Shown here piece by piece: positions 47,530-59,182 of a stretch of DNA of 64,000 nt. The stretch is from positions 124,001 to 188,000 of the forward strand of contig MU623342.1 in NCBI GenBank assembly GCA_025201765.1, read 5' to 3'. Within the stretch, counting starts at the first letter, position 1; every line of letters starts with the position of its first letter. Made by a program: the position numbers and the translations under genes. The notes under the pieces were generated by a model. It was given only the letters and a program-made list of their open reading frames with translations, was not told the origin of the DNA and made no database searches. This stretch comes from Daldinia sp. FL1419 (lineage: Eukaryota > Ascomycota > Sordariomycetes > Xylariales > Hypoxylaceae).

Positions 47530-49665
47530 ATGGCCGGTACTTCTCCGACTAGACGCTCTTCTCGTGCGCGAACCACCCAATCACAATCACATAATAGCTC
47601 AAGTGCGTCCAGTGCATCTGGTCGTGCCGAGCGGAGCACCAGGGCCTTCACCAAAACCGGTTCACCCCAAAAATCGACCGGTAGTGGGTCTTTATCCTCA
47701 GAGCCCCCCGAGGACACAACAATTACAGCGAGCGACGACCCCATCCTCCGTCGGCGAAGTACACGCGGCAAAGAAGACGACCGAGAAAAGCAATCCAAAA
47801 TGGAATTACTCGATATGACGTCCGCTGGCGACGATATTCAAGAAGACGATGAGGCCGTCCGCTGCATCTGTGGCCATGACGAATACCCAGGACCACCGCC
47901 CTTCGACGAGAACTCGAAGCATGATCCAAGAGACATAATTGACCACGACCGCATTTTCGCCATCGAGGTTACCGACGATATGGCTGGCTTTTACGTGCAA
48001 TGCGAGTTTTGCAACACATGGCAGCATGGTGCTTGTGTTGGATTTGCCGAAGAATCCAATCTTGACGATGTCCAATATTTTTGCGAAAGATGCCGAAAAG
48101 ATTTACATAAGATATATACAGCAAGTAATGGGTGAGTCCTCATCATCAAATCCTAAAATCAAATTGAGGACAGTCGCATTGAGTGGCCTTCAGCTGCGGC
48201 GGAGTGCTGACGGTCGCGCCTCTGTCGATCTCGGTCTCTCCAATTCCCTTTACCCCTTCCAAGATCAATTTCCTCATCCCCAATCTCTTGCAATCACCCT
48301 ATTAACGCTATGGCACCCAGACAAAAATACTCGATATTTCTTCCTATTCATCGGCCCTCGCGGGCTGTTTCGCGAGCCGCCTCCGCAGCTAAGGATGGTG
48401 CGCTTTCTCCTAAAAGTAATCCAACCAAAAACTCACGTTCCTCAGCAGCGGCGCATACATCCAAACGGCGTTCTACTATGAACAGTCGAGATGCTGCATA
48501 TGATGAAGAAGAGCAACTACGCCGGGCAATTGAAGCAAGTAAGGAAGATGCGATTCCCGAAGTCGCAGAGCCACCGTCAAGACGCCCCAAGCGAAGTAGG
48601 GATGATAGTGAAGAGTACGCCCCCAACCTATCGACGAGATTAAGTACTTCAGGCTAATAACAATCCAGGAAGGTAGAAGGCATCAAGCGACAACGAACAA
48701 CTTCCAAATCTCCTTCCCCGAAAATTGAGAGGCCACAATCGGTCCCTCCTGAGGAGTCCGAAGATGATATAGCACTTCGAAATGGATCATCGAAAAAGTC
48801 CCGGAATGCAGCAAGGAATCAGCGCGAGAAGGCCGAAAGAGACGAGCGTCGTGAAGAGCAAGAGCGGAGACGAGCCGAGGCCGCTAACAAACGAAAGGGT
48901 AGAGCTGAGCGCCGACGAGCAGATGGTAATAACCCAACGGCATTATTGGAAACATAACATGTAGCTAACCCAGACCTAGACTCGGACCCTTCAGAAGAAA
49001 TACCTCTGGCGGTTCGCGCAGCAGCAAACAGAACAACAGAATCTATACAGCCTCCAGATCCTCCAGTCTCGTCACAGCCCCCTCCCGACACACCCCCCAC
49101 AATCCCGGCCGCCACAAATTCCCATAAGAAAAAGGCAACCAACCAAAAGAAGAAAGGCAGGAATCAATATACCAAAGATCGCGACAATCGTGATCACGAC
49201 GAATCGCCAGCTAGGTCTGTGTCTCGCGATACCACGAAAAATACCGAGGAGAACGGCACATCACATACAAAATCGACTCACGAACCTACCAGCAAGCAGA
49301 GCAAATCAAAGGGTGGCATGAATTCAAGGATCACTATGACGGATATGAAGAGGCGTGCCAATAACATTCTAGAATATATCACAAGAACACAAGTCGAGCT
49401 GGCAAGTGAGCCATTATCAGACTCGGCAGCTGGTACACAACAGAACAGCGCCAGCAATAGATCCGCCACTGCAATACCTACAATCAAGGTAAACGGTGAC
49501 AGTAAAAAGCACGACAATGCCGGCGTAACTACGAACGGCGTGGTGACTAACGGAATCAGCCATGGGTTCACATCGCTGAAGGACTTTAAGGATATGTCTT
49601 GTATTGAGATGATGGACATGTTGACGCGGGATTTGGTAAAATGGCAGCAAGAGTTTGCCCCTTGA
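47530..49665 (+). CDS. CTI6: PHD-finger protein, Cti6-like (Rpd3L histone deacetylase subunit)
   Basis: Four exons (47530-48131, 48321-48614, 48669-48925, 48974-49665) total 1845 nt, 614 residues. The PHD finger is complete, C4HC3: Cys112, Cys114, Cys158, Cys161, His166, Cys169, Cys185 and Cys188, with the aromatic segment FCNTWQHGACVG and a long loop between the first two zinc pairs. The segment following intron 1 (QKYSIFLPIHRPSR) is like Cti6. Next come a charged helical region with many Arg and Glu (about 340-380) and a C-terminal conserved block, MTDMKRRANNILEYITRTQVE. Cti6 is a subunit of the Rpd3L deacetylase complex that reads histone H3 methylation at promoters. The role here is inferred from the family. 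The intron phases all agree, which strengthens the model. Confidence 0.88.
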
Positions 49666-50249
49666 AGCCACTGCCGGCTTCGTTCGATAGTCGACTCGGC
49701 GTTTCAGGGTTGGCATTCCGCCACATTAGGTAGGCCTTTATATCTGCATTGCTCGGCGTTGTTTTGCGCAAATGGGAAAAACAAGGCGTTCGCTTCAGAG
49801 GGTTTAAAATGGATGATTACCAACGGTGCTTGTTATGTCTGTTTCACTTCTATTTATTTACCTATTCATTTGTTTGCTTCTGCTTGTACTAACAAAAATT
49901 CTTAAATGGGTTGATTGGGAGATTCGGGGGCTCCGAGGAAACTTGGGACAGGGTCTTAGGACAACGAGTACCTGTTCGTGGAAGAGAGGGTTGTGGGTTT
50001 TACTCTTTTTTTTTTTGCTATTTCACAAGGCGCGGTGTTGTATCTACAATATACCCCCTCTGATACCTTGCTATATCTCCATAGCGTTTCCTTATTGTAA
50101 AACTTTAGGTACTTTTACGTACAACGACGATACGGATTACCAATATATTGGCGTAGACGCCTAGTTTCCAAGTGCTGTCTTTGGCTTCAACACATGTGTT
50201 TTGTAATGTCTTCTTATCTGTGTATATAGTTTATATCTGAATATATTCA
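49666..50249. other. Convergent intergenic region
   Basis: 3' flanks of the PHD gene and the Mtg1 gene; T-rich (50005-50016), nothing coding. Confidence 0.5.
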
Positions 50250-51365
50250 TCAGTTTCCCTCTGCCCCTTGTCTCTTAGCGGCATTTCTTGCCTTGCGGGC
50301 CTCCTTTTCTTTCTTTCTGGCCTGGTTCATGCTGATATGCTGGTCACCGCCGGCCAACGCCTTCGCTCTTAAAGCGGCCAGGCTCTCTTCACTGACATCG
50401 TCAAGGCCAAAGCGACCTAGATTGCCCTTGCGCCATTGCTGCACGATCCAATCTGCAGCTTGCTCTTGACTAGGGATGCCACCTTTCAGCAGCTTACCCG
50501 TGCGCGTGGCAACATTATCAAGGAACTCGCGAACATCATTCGTTGGCACACTAAGTTCTCCGTACATCTCCGGGTCTCGCAGATTTAGCCGGAAGAGCAT
50601 ATAATCAGCAACAGTCTCGGCGGGGACCAAACCATCCTTAACACACCCGACTAGGGATAGCTTAAGCATAGCCTCGACATCGCTGACGTACGGAACGAAG
50701 ACGCCGGGGGTATCTACGACAAACACACCACCATCTAAGCCCGCAGCAGTATCCTCAGCTATCACTCGCACCGGTGTGCTCAACTTGCGCGTAACGCCGG
50801 GCTGCGCGCCCGTTCGCGCTGCCTTTGGGAGCTGCATGCCCTCTGCTCGCAGGGCGTTCAGCAACGTCGATTTTCCCGCATTCGGCATGCCGACGACGAG
50901 CGCGCGCAAGCCCGTCAACGACTCGGCATGAACCGCGCGTTCCTTGACCGCATCTATCAGTTTCTTAATCGAGCGGGGATTTCCCGCGTCCGTGAACACG
51001 ACCTCGGTTCTCCCATACCCGCTTTCGTTTCCTTCCCCATCCTCCTGCACTATCCCCAGCGACCCGGAGTGGAATCTCGTAAGCAAGTCCTTCTGCTTGG
51101 TAAGCCAACGGTTCGCGGACGCAGGGGCGCACAGGTCGGACTTCGTGTACACGACGATGCGGTCGCGGCCGGCGAGCGCGGATTCGAGGAGCGGGTTTGT
51201 GGACGTGAGGGGCACGCGGCTGTCGCGGCACTCGAGAATCAGGTTTATGTTGGAGAGGACCTTGCGCATGGAGGTCAGCGCACCGGCGTGGTGGCCTAGG
51301 AAATACGAGCGCGTGATGGAGGGCGAAACCTCGAAGACGGTGCGCGGAACGAATTTTCCCGCCAT
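50250..51365 (-). CDS. MTG1: Mitochondrial ribosome-assembly GTPase Mtg1
   Basis: Single exon, 371 residues, starting MAGKFVPRTVFEVSPSITRS. The GTPase motifs occur in circularly permuted order, the hallmark of the YlqF/Mtg1 group: G4 TKSD (74-77) comes before G1 GMPNAGKST (159-167), then the G2 threonine near TGAQPGVTRK, and G3 DTPG (218-221). The C-terminal third has the family extension with SQEQAADWIVQQWRKGNLGRFGLDDV, ending in a basic tail (ARKKEKEARKARNAAKR). In yeast Mtg1 is peripheral to the inner mitochondrial membrane and is required for assembly of the large mitochondrial ribosomal subunit. The 5' half is distinctly GC-rich. The length fits the family. Confidence 0.93.
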   Translation of the reverse strand: MAGKFVPRTVFEVSPSITRSYFLGHHAGALTSMRKVLSNINLILECRDSRVPLTSTNPLLESALAGRDRIVVYTKSDLCAPASANRWLTKQKDLLTRFHSGSLGIVQEDGEGNESGYGRTEVVFTDAGNPRSIKKLIDAVKERAVHAESLTGLRALVVGMPNAGKSTLLNALRAEGMQLPKAARTGAQPGVTRKLSTPVRVIAEDTAAGLDGGVFVVDTPGVFVPYVSDVEAMLKLSLVGCVKDGLVPAETVADYMLFRLNLRDPEMYGELSVPTNDVREFLDNVATRTGKLLKGGIPSQEQAADWIVQQWRKGNLGRFGLDDVSEESLAALRAKALAGGDQHISMNQARKKEKEARKARNAAKRQGAEGN

Positions 51366-52840
51366 GGTGGTCTATTGTGCCTGTATTACGGCGGCTTGCG
51401 AATTAAATACCCCCAAAAGTCAGTTCTCATGGTGCGATCGCGCCTTGTCGGCGTTATATCGCGGAATTGTGCGCCATTGAATCTTGGGGTTGAGCGTGGG
51501 GGAGCTTTGGTCAATATTCTTTTTTTAAAAAAAGAAAAAGGAAAAAAAAAAGAATTTAAGGTTTAGCGAAAGATTTAACGTTATCGCAAGGGGAAAAAGT
51601 TTTGTTCAGCCTCGTGCTACGTGGGGCTCAAGCAAGGTTTCAGGGACCGGAGGGGCCCCATGACGTAAAGGTGTTGGAATTGAGGGTCTTGGGTGGTGGT
51701 GTGGAGACGACCAATTGCGCCAAGATGTGGCGCTTTCTGCGGCTGAAGATCCGCTTTGGATCTGCACCTAAGTACCGATGTTGCCCGTGGGCTGCATAAG
51801 AAGTACATATGTCCACTGCACCATCTCTTGACCGCAACGACACCCCTCGAGTAAGTACTAGCATCGCATGTTAGGTATACGTATGTGCCCCATCTTTATA
51901 GGAAGGTGCAGCCTTACGGCAGTCTACGGCCCTAGGCAAGGGATGAGCCAACCATAGAATAAAGTTAAGAGCTGTAAGTGCTTTTGTACATTTATTAGGT
52001 GAGTAAGAGAAAAGTTGCCTGAAGCCACCTTCCTACATGATAGAGTTACTACTAAGTAATCCCCGTAATTCCTAACTAAATAAAAGTATAACCCTCGCTA
52101 TGGTAAGCTCTATACACTGGTAGCTGGTTGCTAACACATAGAAATAAAACAACTCTATCACTACTATTAGTTACCTAATTCAAAACACTCTTATTTGCCT
52201 CTCATTTATTTATGAGCTGTTATGCCTTAAGTTTGGCTTTCCATAACGACTGGGCTGTATTGAGTAGGTAGCTAGACTACCTAGTTGATTGCAACTCCTG
52301 CTATCAGTTTCGTGTAGGTGATGAAGGGATATATTAGAAAAGTGTCATTATCCAAGTCCAGCACATATATATACCTATATATAGCGTGTCAGTTAGAAGG
52401 TCGAAGGATCCCGGAGAGAGATGGGCACGCGTCGTGCCTTACGCGCTGCTTCAGAGACCAGTGCCGCGGATGCACTTCTGGGTTTTATGATGTAAGTTGT
52501 TTAGGTAGCTAGATGGCTCCCACGCCCTTCGGAAGCAAAAGACACCATCTCCATTAGGTATTAGACCTTAATAATATGACTTCAAAGCGAACAATATAAT
52601 TTCCATGTGATACACTTCGAAGAAACGCTTCTACCAATAATCCCAACGGAACCCCAAGCCGAGGAGATTATCCTGTGCTGGACCAAACTACCAAAGGTAT
52701 AAAACGCCACCAGCGCCAATGCCTCCCATTATGTACCTATGCATGGGATGCGATACATCCATCCCAAACAACAAACATAGTTCTAATAAAAGACTAACGA
52801 AAACTCCCAATCGCTAGCAAAGCCACAAGGCGGAACAGAG
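51366..52840. other. Intergenic
   Basis: Promoter side of MTG1 and 3' flank of the phosphodiesterase gene. AT-rich with A-tracts near 51525-51555. No gene supported. Confidence 0.5.
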
Positions 52841-55255
52841 CTACTGACCAATCCCCTTAACTTTATCGACCAGTCCATCGAACTTGTCCTTAACCCAGCC
52901 CCACGTGCTCTCCCACCAAGATTTGCTGCTTTCCTCGTTTTTATCGTCGTCTTCTGGCTTATCGGCATCTTCCGATGGAGGACTTTGCTCTTGAGGCTCG
53001 TCGACGACTGGTTCAGGAATAGGATCCACACCGACCGTCATGGAAGGCTGGGCGCCTACGACCTCGGAGATAGTTTCCACTGGAAGGATGGACATGGCTC
53101 CGGTCACGACGTCCGCGGTAGAAGTAGTCTCGGGCTTAACGGGATCAGCCGGTTCCTCGAGGACGGTCTCCGGATCGTGGAGACCGACGATCTGGAGGGG
53201 TAGATGCAGCGTGCCGTTATTCGGCATGGCCTTCATGCCGATGGAGTCGCAGAGGATATTGTACACGTTGATATTTTCTGCACGTAATTAGTACCCAATG
53301 AAACAGGGAATAAAGAAGGGGGGGCGGGGGCTGACGCACGAAATACCTCCACCTTGCTGTGGGGTTGGTGTGGGAAAGCAGGTCCACGGGCGACGAAAAT
53401 AGCTCTCATTAGAGGATGCTCGTGGTCGTAGCCGTGTAGGCCTTTAGGGTGGTAAACGAGATTCTTGGCTTTCGCTTCTTGGATGTCGAATTCCTCCCGC
53501 TTTACAATCGCCCATCCGGTCTTCGGTACGATCCAAAGCGGCGCGATGCGCTTGTTGTTACTGAAGTGATACCGTTCCGGCATGTTCTTATCTCTTAGGT
53601 ACACATCAAAGTTGGGGTTAGACTTGGCCTTTTCGGCAGCTTGCTCGTATAGCACCTGTAAATCGTCTGGGTTCTTAGGCCTGATGCCGACTAGAGGCCA
53701 TCCGTCGAGGTGCTCAACCTTGTCTATATCTACTAGATCTTCGATTTGTATCATTCGGCTAACGTCCGTGGTGGCCATGCCGTGGTCGGAGACGACGATA
53801 ACATTAACGATATTAGTTAGGTTTCTTGTCTCCAGCCCGTGGAAAAGTTGATCCAGCATCTTATCAACTTCGTTGATAGTCGATCGGATCTCAGTGCTGT
53901 TAGGACCGAAACGATGACCGTCGGCGTCCACGTTAGGAACGTACGCCGCTATGATCTGCGGTCTTATATCTGCGGGATCTGCATCCGGGTTCTCCACACC
54001 TGGCTTATCGAGAAACTCGAGGATCCTGTCGACCTTTTTAGGTAGCTTTTCCTTACCATTATACCTGTCCAAAAAGCTTGGGTCCTTGCCCATGACATGA
54101 GCTTCGCTACCGGGCCACATGTGTACGGCGGTGCGGACACCCTGTTCCTCGGCGGTAATCCAAAAGGGTTCGCCACCCCACCATTTAGGATCAAGACTCC
54201 TATCAGGGTCCGTATAATAGAACTCAGACTCCAGTTCTGGATCCCAAAAGGTGTTGCCGACTACACCGTGTGATTCTGGGTATAGACCAGTAGCAAGGGT
54301 GTAATGGTTCTGTGTTCGTGTTAGTTGATTGGTCAACGGCTGGGGGCCAACTGGGCCAACTTACCGGGAACGTCACAGAAGGGAAAGACGGGGTCATATA
54401 GAGTGGTGACACGCCTTCTTTAATAAAAGCATTTAACCTCGGCGTCAGATCCCGAGTCAGGAAATCCGCCCGGAACCCGTCTAAGCTGATGATGAGGGTA
54501 GTCGGTAAGAATAAAGCTGTGCCGTTGCTAACCAGCTGAGGGGCAGCGGAAGTGACTGCTTTCTTGTTTATAGACACTTTCCAAATAACGAGGGCCAGGA
54601 ATGCGACGCCAACTATGACGGTGGCGTGTATGAATAGCCATTTTTTCCATTTCCTCGTCTTTGCCGCCTTGGCGTCGGATACCCCCATTAAGTGCCTGCG
54701 ATCGTGTTCGTCGCTATCATCTCGATCACTACTATCGCCGGTAGAACTGCCGTCTTTGAGCCCCCCTTGTTCCATCTCGTACATTAATTGTCCATCCTCA
54801 CCGTCGCGCGCTTCCTTGAGCAAGCGATCCTTCCTTTCCTTGCGTCGCGTTCGTCTGCCTGCCCGTTTCTCATCATGTAAATCCTCGACTGAACTTTCGG
54901 GATCGTCTATAGCACTCGTGGATCGCACTTTGTTATAGCCTCTCAATAAGCGTATCGGATTCGGCAGCGCAATATTGCTACCCCTTCTTTGCAGACTGCT
55001 CCCTCTCCTTTCCCGTTCTTTCCGAGCCCTCGAATCGATTATCAACCTATCGAGCTCTTCCTCTTCCATCAATACCATACGGTCGCGGGCGCGTAATTCC
55101 CTACTATTCCGTGCGGCAGCTAATATTTCGTCATCCTCGCTATCGGTATCTTGGTCGCTTCGGCTATGCAGCGACGAGGCGTCGTCGTCGTGGCGCGAGG
55201 GCGAAAGAAAAGATGTATCCTTCTCGCCGTCGGGATTTATAGGCTGGAGCGTCAT
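52841..55255 (-). CDS. Type II membrane ectonucleotide pyrophosphatase/phosphodiesterase
   Basis: Three exons (54365-55255, 53340-54309, 52841-53277) total 2298 nt, 765 residues. The N-terminal 205 residues are cytosolic, charged and rich in Arg, Glu and Ser. One membrane helix at about 207-227 (LFIHATVIVGVAFLALVIW) follows a basic KWKK stretch, giving a type II topology. The catalytic domain opens TTLIISLDGFRADF with metal ligand Asp259. The nucleophile is Thr295 in PSVTFPNHY, with the intron falling right after this Pro. Further metal ligands are in NVDADGHRFGP, VVSDHGMA and LHGYDHEHP. The C-terminal exon adds an acidic region and a tail, ESTWGWVKDKFDGLVDKVKG, that may be an amphipathic helix. 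Fungal NPPs cleave extracellular or vacuolar nucleotides and other phosphodiesters. The junction of exons 2 and 3 uses a weaker GTGCGT donor. Confidence 0.92.
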
Positions 55256-56286
55256 TTTGACGGAGCACTTGTGCGTATGTGATGGTGCTTCGACGTGTTC
55301 ATGGCCCGCTGGCGATTATCTCCAAATTGCCAGACAGGTATTGATTATTCTAAGGATGATTACAGAACCTCGGAAATTAGAGGTTGTAGCAAATAGCTTT
55401 AGCAACAACTTTAGCAACAACTTTAGCAGCAACTTACAGCGATTGCAGGGGAATTAAACCACTATCGACTTAGTGCATACATACGGCAGTTGAATCGAAC
55501 CAATCATGTTATTAGAATCTGAGACGTACCCACAGTTCGACGATAATCAGCTGCTTCTTGCATGCGACGGACTTGTTATCGTGACCCATCAGAGTTCTAT
55601 TTTTGTTCATTTATTCTTACCTAATAGTGCATTTTAGGGATGTCGTAAAAGAGGTAGGTACCTAGGTACCTATAGTAATAAAATCTTTCATGATTCTAGC
55701 ATCATATTTTTGAAGACTCGCTCTAGCTGATGCATTTCCTTCGAGAAGAAATTAGCAGAGACTCGGCGTCCGTCATTGGTTGGAAAAAGGCTCTTGGAAG
55801 GCCTCTTAAGGTTGGTATCATTATTACTTGGGTCCTTGGGAGAAGCCAAGGGATTTTCGATATTCTCCGAGGCCAATCATTTTAACCCCATACATACAAA
55901 CGGGCTGGATTTGACGGCTACCCTAAATCCCAAGGCTGATTATCTCGAGACAGGGGTGATGGCGATTATCAAATAAACCAGCAAAGACCGAATACTCCGG
56001 AGAGTTACTAGTATAGCTCTCATCCCTTTCCCGTTCAGTTATCTGCGAAGTCGTATGTCTATGAAGCCACTCGATGGGCTCGGTCTTATCAACGACTTCC
56101 AGACGAGGAGTAAGTCGTTCGCACGTCATTCACGTGATGGTTGACGTTATGCTGCTTTGTAAGGCTTTATTATTATTCTATATAGGTTAACTGTAGGCAT
56201 GGAGCGCAATGCAGCAGTATACTTAAGCTAGTGCTCGGGACGGAGGTAGTAATAAGTGTTGGCCTGGATTGCTGTTCATTTTCGAG
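55256..56286. other. Divergent intergenic region
   Basis: Promoters of the phosphodiesterase (leftward) and the monooxygenase (rightward). A TTTAGCAACAAC tandem lies at 55398-55432 and a TACCTAGGTA cluster at 55652-55672. A 60-codon leftward frame at 55688-55876 lacks an ATG. Confidence 0.45.
55398..55432. repeat. Short tandem repeat, 12-bp unit
   Basis: About three copies of TTTAGCAACAAC, the last with A changed to G, in the gap upstream of the phosphodiesterase gene. Confidence 0.7.
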
Positions 56287-57695
56287 ATGACTGTGAACTC
56301 TTCTACCCGTCCCCTTCGCGTGGCTATCGTCGGCGGTGGTCCCGGCGGCCTCGCAACTGCTATTGCTCTCTCTAAAACCCCCAATGTCTCTGTAAATATA
56401 TACGAGCAAGCAACAGTATTGCGGGAAGTAGGTGCTGGTATAAGTATTGGTTCAAATACGTGGAATGTATTAGAGCTTCTTGGTGTCGCCGATACGTTAA
56501 CTAGTGGCCACCCGACATGGGTAATCTTGAATATGTAAGTGTTTCTATACTTGTTAGATCCCATCGCTAAATATTTGGAAGGAATGGTCGATCTGGGGAA
56601 GAACTCGACCGCCGTGAGAAGCCGAGGGATGTGGATAAGCGACCCCCAGTGCGGACCCAGCGGACGAAGCTTCAGTCAGCTCTTTTAGCGCACATAAAAC
56701 CTGGAGTAATACATCTCTCTAAGAGGTTGACGCGTATGATTAATAAAGGTCATGACGGTGTCGAACTTCATTTCGAAGATGGTAGCGTCGTGACGGCCGA
56801 TTTGGTAGTAGGTGCGGACGGCATTAGATCTGTAAGGCCTTTTGACGATCCAATCTAACAAAAGGGTTCTAATAGGAGATAAATAGGTTGTTCGAGACAC
56901 GGCTTGGCCTGACTATGAAATTAAGTTCACAGGAACCACGATATGGAGGACTCTTTTACCGTGGGACCGCGTAAAGGATTTAGATCCTCGCTTCGGGATC
57001 ACTGGGTGGTGGCATACGCCAATTACGCATGTCTATTTTTCCCCTGTTGGAGAGGGGTTATGGGAAATAGCTTCGAGAGCGTGGCAAGACCCAGAAGTCC
57101 ATAGCGCGAATAAGAAAAGCTGGGGTGTTCCAGTTGAAAACGCGCACGTGGAGTCGCACTTTACGGTACTGTCCATCTCTCGATTATGTCTGACCTTTGC
57201 CTGGCTAATACGCTGTAGGAATATCTTCCCGAGATAAGAGAAGCACTCGCACGCGTCCCTCCAGGCGGTTGGCGCGAGTTCGCTGCCTTCGCCGGTCCCG
57301 AGCTGGCACAACTCACAGCATGGGACAACAAAATTGTACTCGTAGGGGATTCGTCACACGCTTTATCTGGCGCGTTCGGATCCGGGGCGGGGTTCGCGAT
57401 GGAGGATGGTTGGATCTTAGCACAGGCTCTAGCTTATTGGAAGAACGACACCAACAAAGCCCTACCGCTATTTGACGCTATTCGTTTACCATACTACTCA
57501 CGAATGTATGCGCACCTTTCTTCCGAGGCAGCCAAGCGCGCCGCGAAACTGAAGGTCCTAGGGAATCCGACGTTTGACGAGCGTGTCAAAAATAAGATTA
57601 TTACGGACGGCGGAAAGGACATGTCGTGGATATACAAGAATGACATCGGCGCGGTTTGGAAGGAATGGATCGATAAACTTGAGGGGTCTTTTTGA
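56287..57695 (+). CDS. FAD-dependent monooxygenase, salicylate-hydroxylase type
   Basis: Four exons (56287-56534, 56582-56831, 56887-57165, 57219-57695) total 1254 nt, 417 residues. The dinucleotide-binding fold is at the N-terminus, RVAIVGGGPGGLATA (11-25). The second FAD/NADPH motif is VVGADGIRS, interrupted right after by an intron. The third is VLVGDSSHALSGAFGSGAG with the downstream MEDGWILAQAL. These are the three motifs of group A aromatic hydroxylases. The third motif departs slightly from the usual GDAAHxxxP, with Ser-Ser for Ala-Ala and no Pro at the expected place. Such enzymes hydroxylate aromatic acids or secondary-metabolite intermediates using NAD(P)H and oxygen. The substrate is unknown and no synthase gene lies nearby. 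The intron 1 acceptor is AAG, a less common form. Confidence 0.9.
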
Positions 57696-58238
57696 CCTAG
57701 CCTTAAGCTCGGAATAACGAAGCTACTATATGGAACGAGGTCGTTCCAGGTTTTTAGAATTTAATAATCGATGCTAAGAAAAACCCATGGCCGGGGAGGT
57801 CTATATCCACTCTCAAGATTTAGAAGAAGTTACATATGAGCCGACTCTGAACTCAGATATTCTAAGTTGGTATTATCCCCCCTTTTAGTTCCTCAATAGT
57901 ATATAATGGTCAAGTCATTTAGGACCCATTTAGATGGCACCGGCGTAGCTGCCACGCGTAAAATCTGGAAGCCAGACCTCCAAAAGAACTATAATCTCTA
58001 TAAAGTTTATAGGCATATCTATAGTAAGGGTGTTCCATTGAAGTTACTATAAGCCACGTATGTCTTAGCATCGAAGGGGCAATATATAAGTAGGCGATAT
58101 TTCGAAATTCTCATCTTCTAATCCCTACATCTTCAGCATCGACGAACATTACCACATATCACACTATCACACTACCACATTACCACGTTACCGGCGCAAA
58201 TAAATTTTAAGAATATCCGAAATCTTGCTATCACCAAT
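57696..58238. other. Promoter region of the KP4-like gene
   Basis: AT-rich, with the 3' flank of the monooxygenase at the left. TATATAA lies at 58083-58089. Tandem CACATATCACACTATCACACTACC-like stretches at 58150-58185 lie in the probable leader. Confidence 0.45.
58083..58089 (+). promoter_or_regulatory. Possible TATA box of the KP4-like gene
   Basis: TATATAA, 150 nt before the ATG, followed by a CA-rich leader. A reasonable position for a core promoter element; unproven. Confidence 0.35.
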
Positions 58239-58752
58239 ATGCAACTCAACTTCTTAATCCTGACGGCCTTCACAGCCGCGGTAGGCGCTTCGGCAATCCC
58301 CCACGAGCTCGGCTTCACCTACAAGAACAATACCCTAGAAAAGAAAGAGTATGGCGTACACTGCGATTGTAAGGGGAGCATCATGTGCGCAACTCTAAAG
58401 GTGCAGGCTTGCGACGAAGCCGTGAACTTCAAGCTCATCAGAAACGACGCGATCAACTATGGAGCTATTGGGTAAGTCGTCTCTTTTATCCCTAGGTTTA
58501 CAGACACCGATGGCTGACCCACTCTGTAGAAGCAGTGCGCCGCATCATGGGGTTTGTCACGGCATAGGTACTGACTTCGGCTGCGCTATCACTATCCAAG
58601 GACACTCATCTTGCATTCGGACTGGTAATGATATCTGGTGGGACTACCAGGTTATTCGCCATAGCGGCTGTCACCATTGCGGACACAAGTATTGGGGCGA
58701 TGGGTGCTCGACGGTGATTGACTATGAACCCCAATGTGGTAGGATTCATTAA
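58239..58752 (+). CDS. KP4-like secreted cysteine-rich protein
   Basis: Two exons (58239-58471 and 58530-58752, phase 2) give 151 residues. The first 19 or so are a signal peptide, and a KK at about residues 33-34 may be a processing site. The mature part has eleven cysteines: four before the intron and seven after. The spacing near the C-terminus (GCHHCG followed by a GDGCS turn and a final Cys) matches the KP4 killer-toxin-like family. KP4 proteins of smut fungi block calcium channels of competing fungi. Cellular ascomycete homologs may act against microbes or plants, or have other roles. Assignment is by cysteine pattern and length, with moderate confidence. Activity cannot be judged from sequence. 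The frame is intact with no break. Confidence 0.75.
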
Positions 58753-59182
58753 ACTGAATCCACGGATTCTAGTAAACGGCGGTGCTTTGATTATAAGACT
58801 TTATTTAGTAGGTACTCTTTCTATAGAAGTACTTGAGTAAATAATAGCAGATCCTCTATACTTTATGCGGCTTCTATTGGTATGATGAAAATGTTATAAG
58901 CATCAATATTATGAAGATTTACGCCACGATAAACGATATAGGGGTTGTCTGGCCCACTTGTTTTCTTTGGTTTTGATACATCATAGTGATGTGATGTAAA
59001 TCACCAAATCCTTGAAGGTCACCCACGTGCGTATACAGTATACTGTATAGCATGGAACCTACCTAGGTAGGTATTCATGACATCATCAGTAGAGTTGAAT
59101 ATAAACCGACGTACTTGAAGATCGTGCATTTAATATGTCAACTGGTCTTATAGCTATATATAGTTTCACATTATAAGCGACA
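58753..59182. other. Intergenic
   Basis: 3' flank of the KP4-like gene and promoter of the HhH protein gene; one CCTACCTAGGTAGGT palindrome near 59058-59072. Nothing coding. Confidence 0.5.

Noticed and set aside
55688..55876. Leftward 62-codon frame rich in Lys, Ser and Asn
   Set aside because: No ATG in frame, with a stop just upstream; no neighbouring exon could be joined. It may be a relic.
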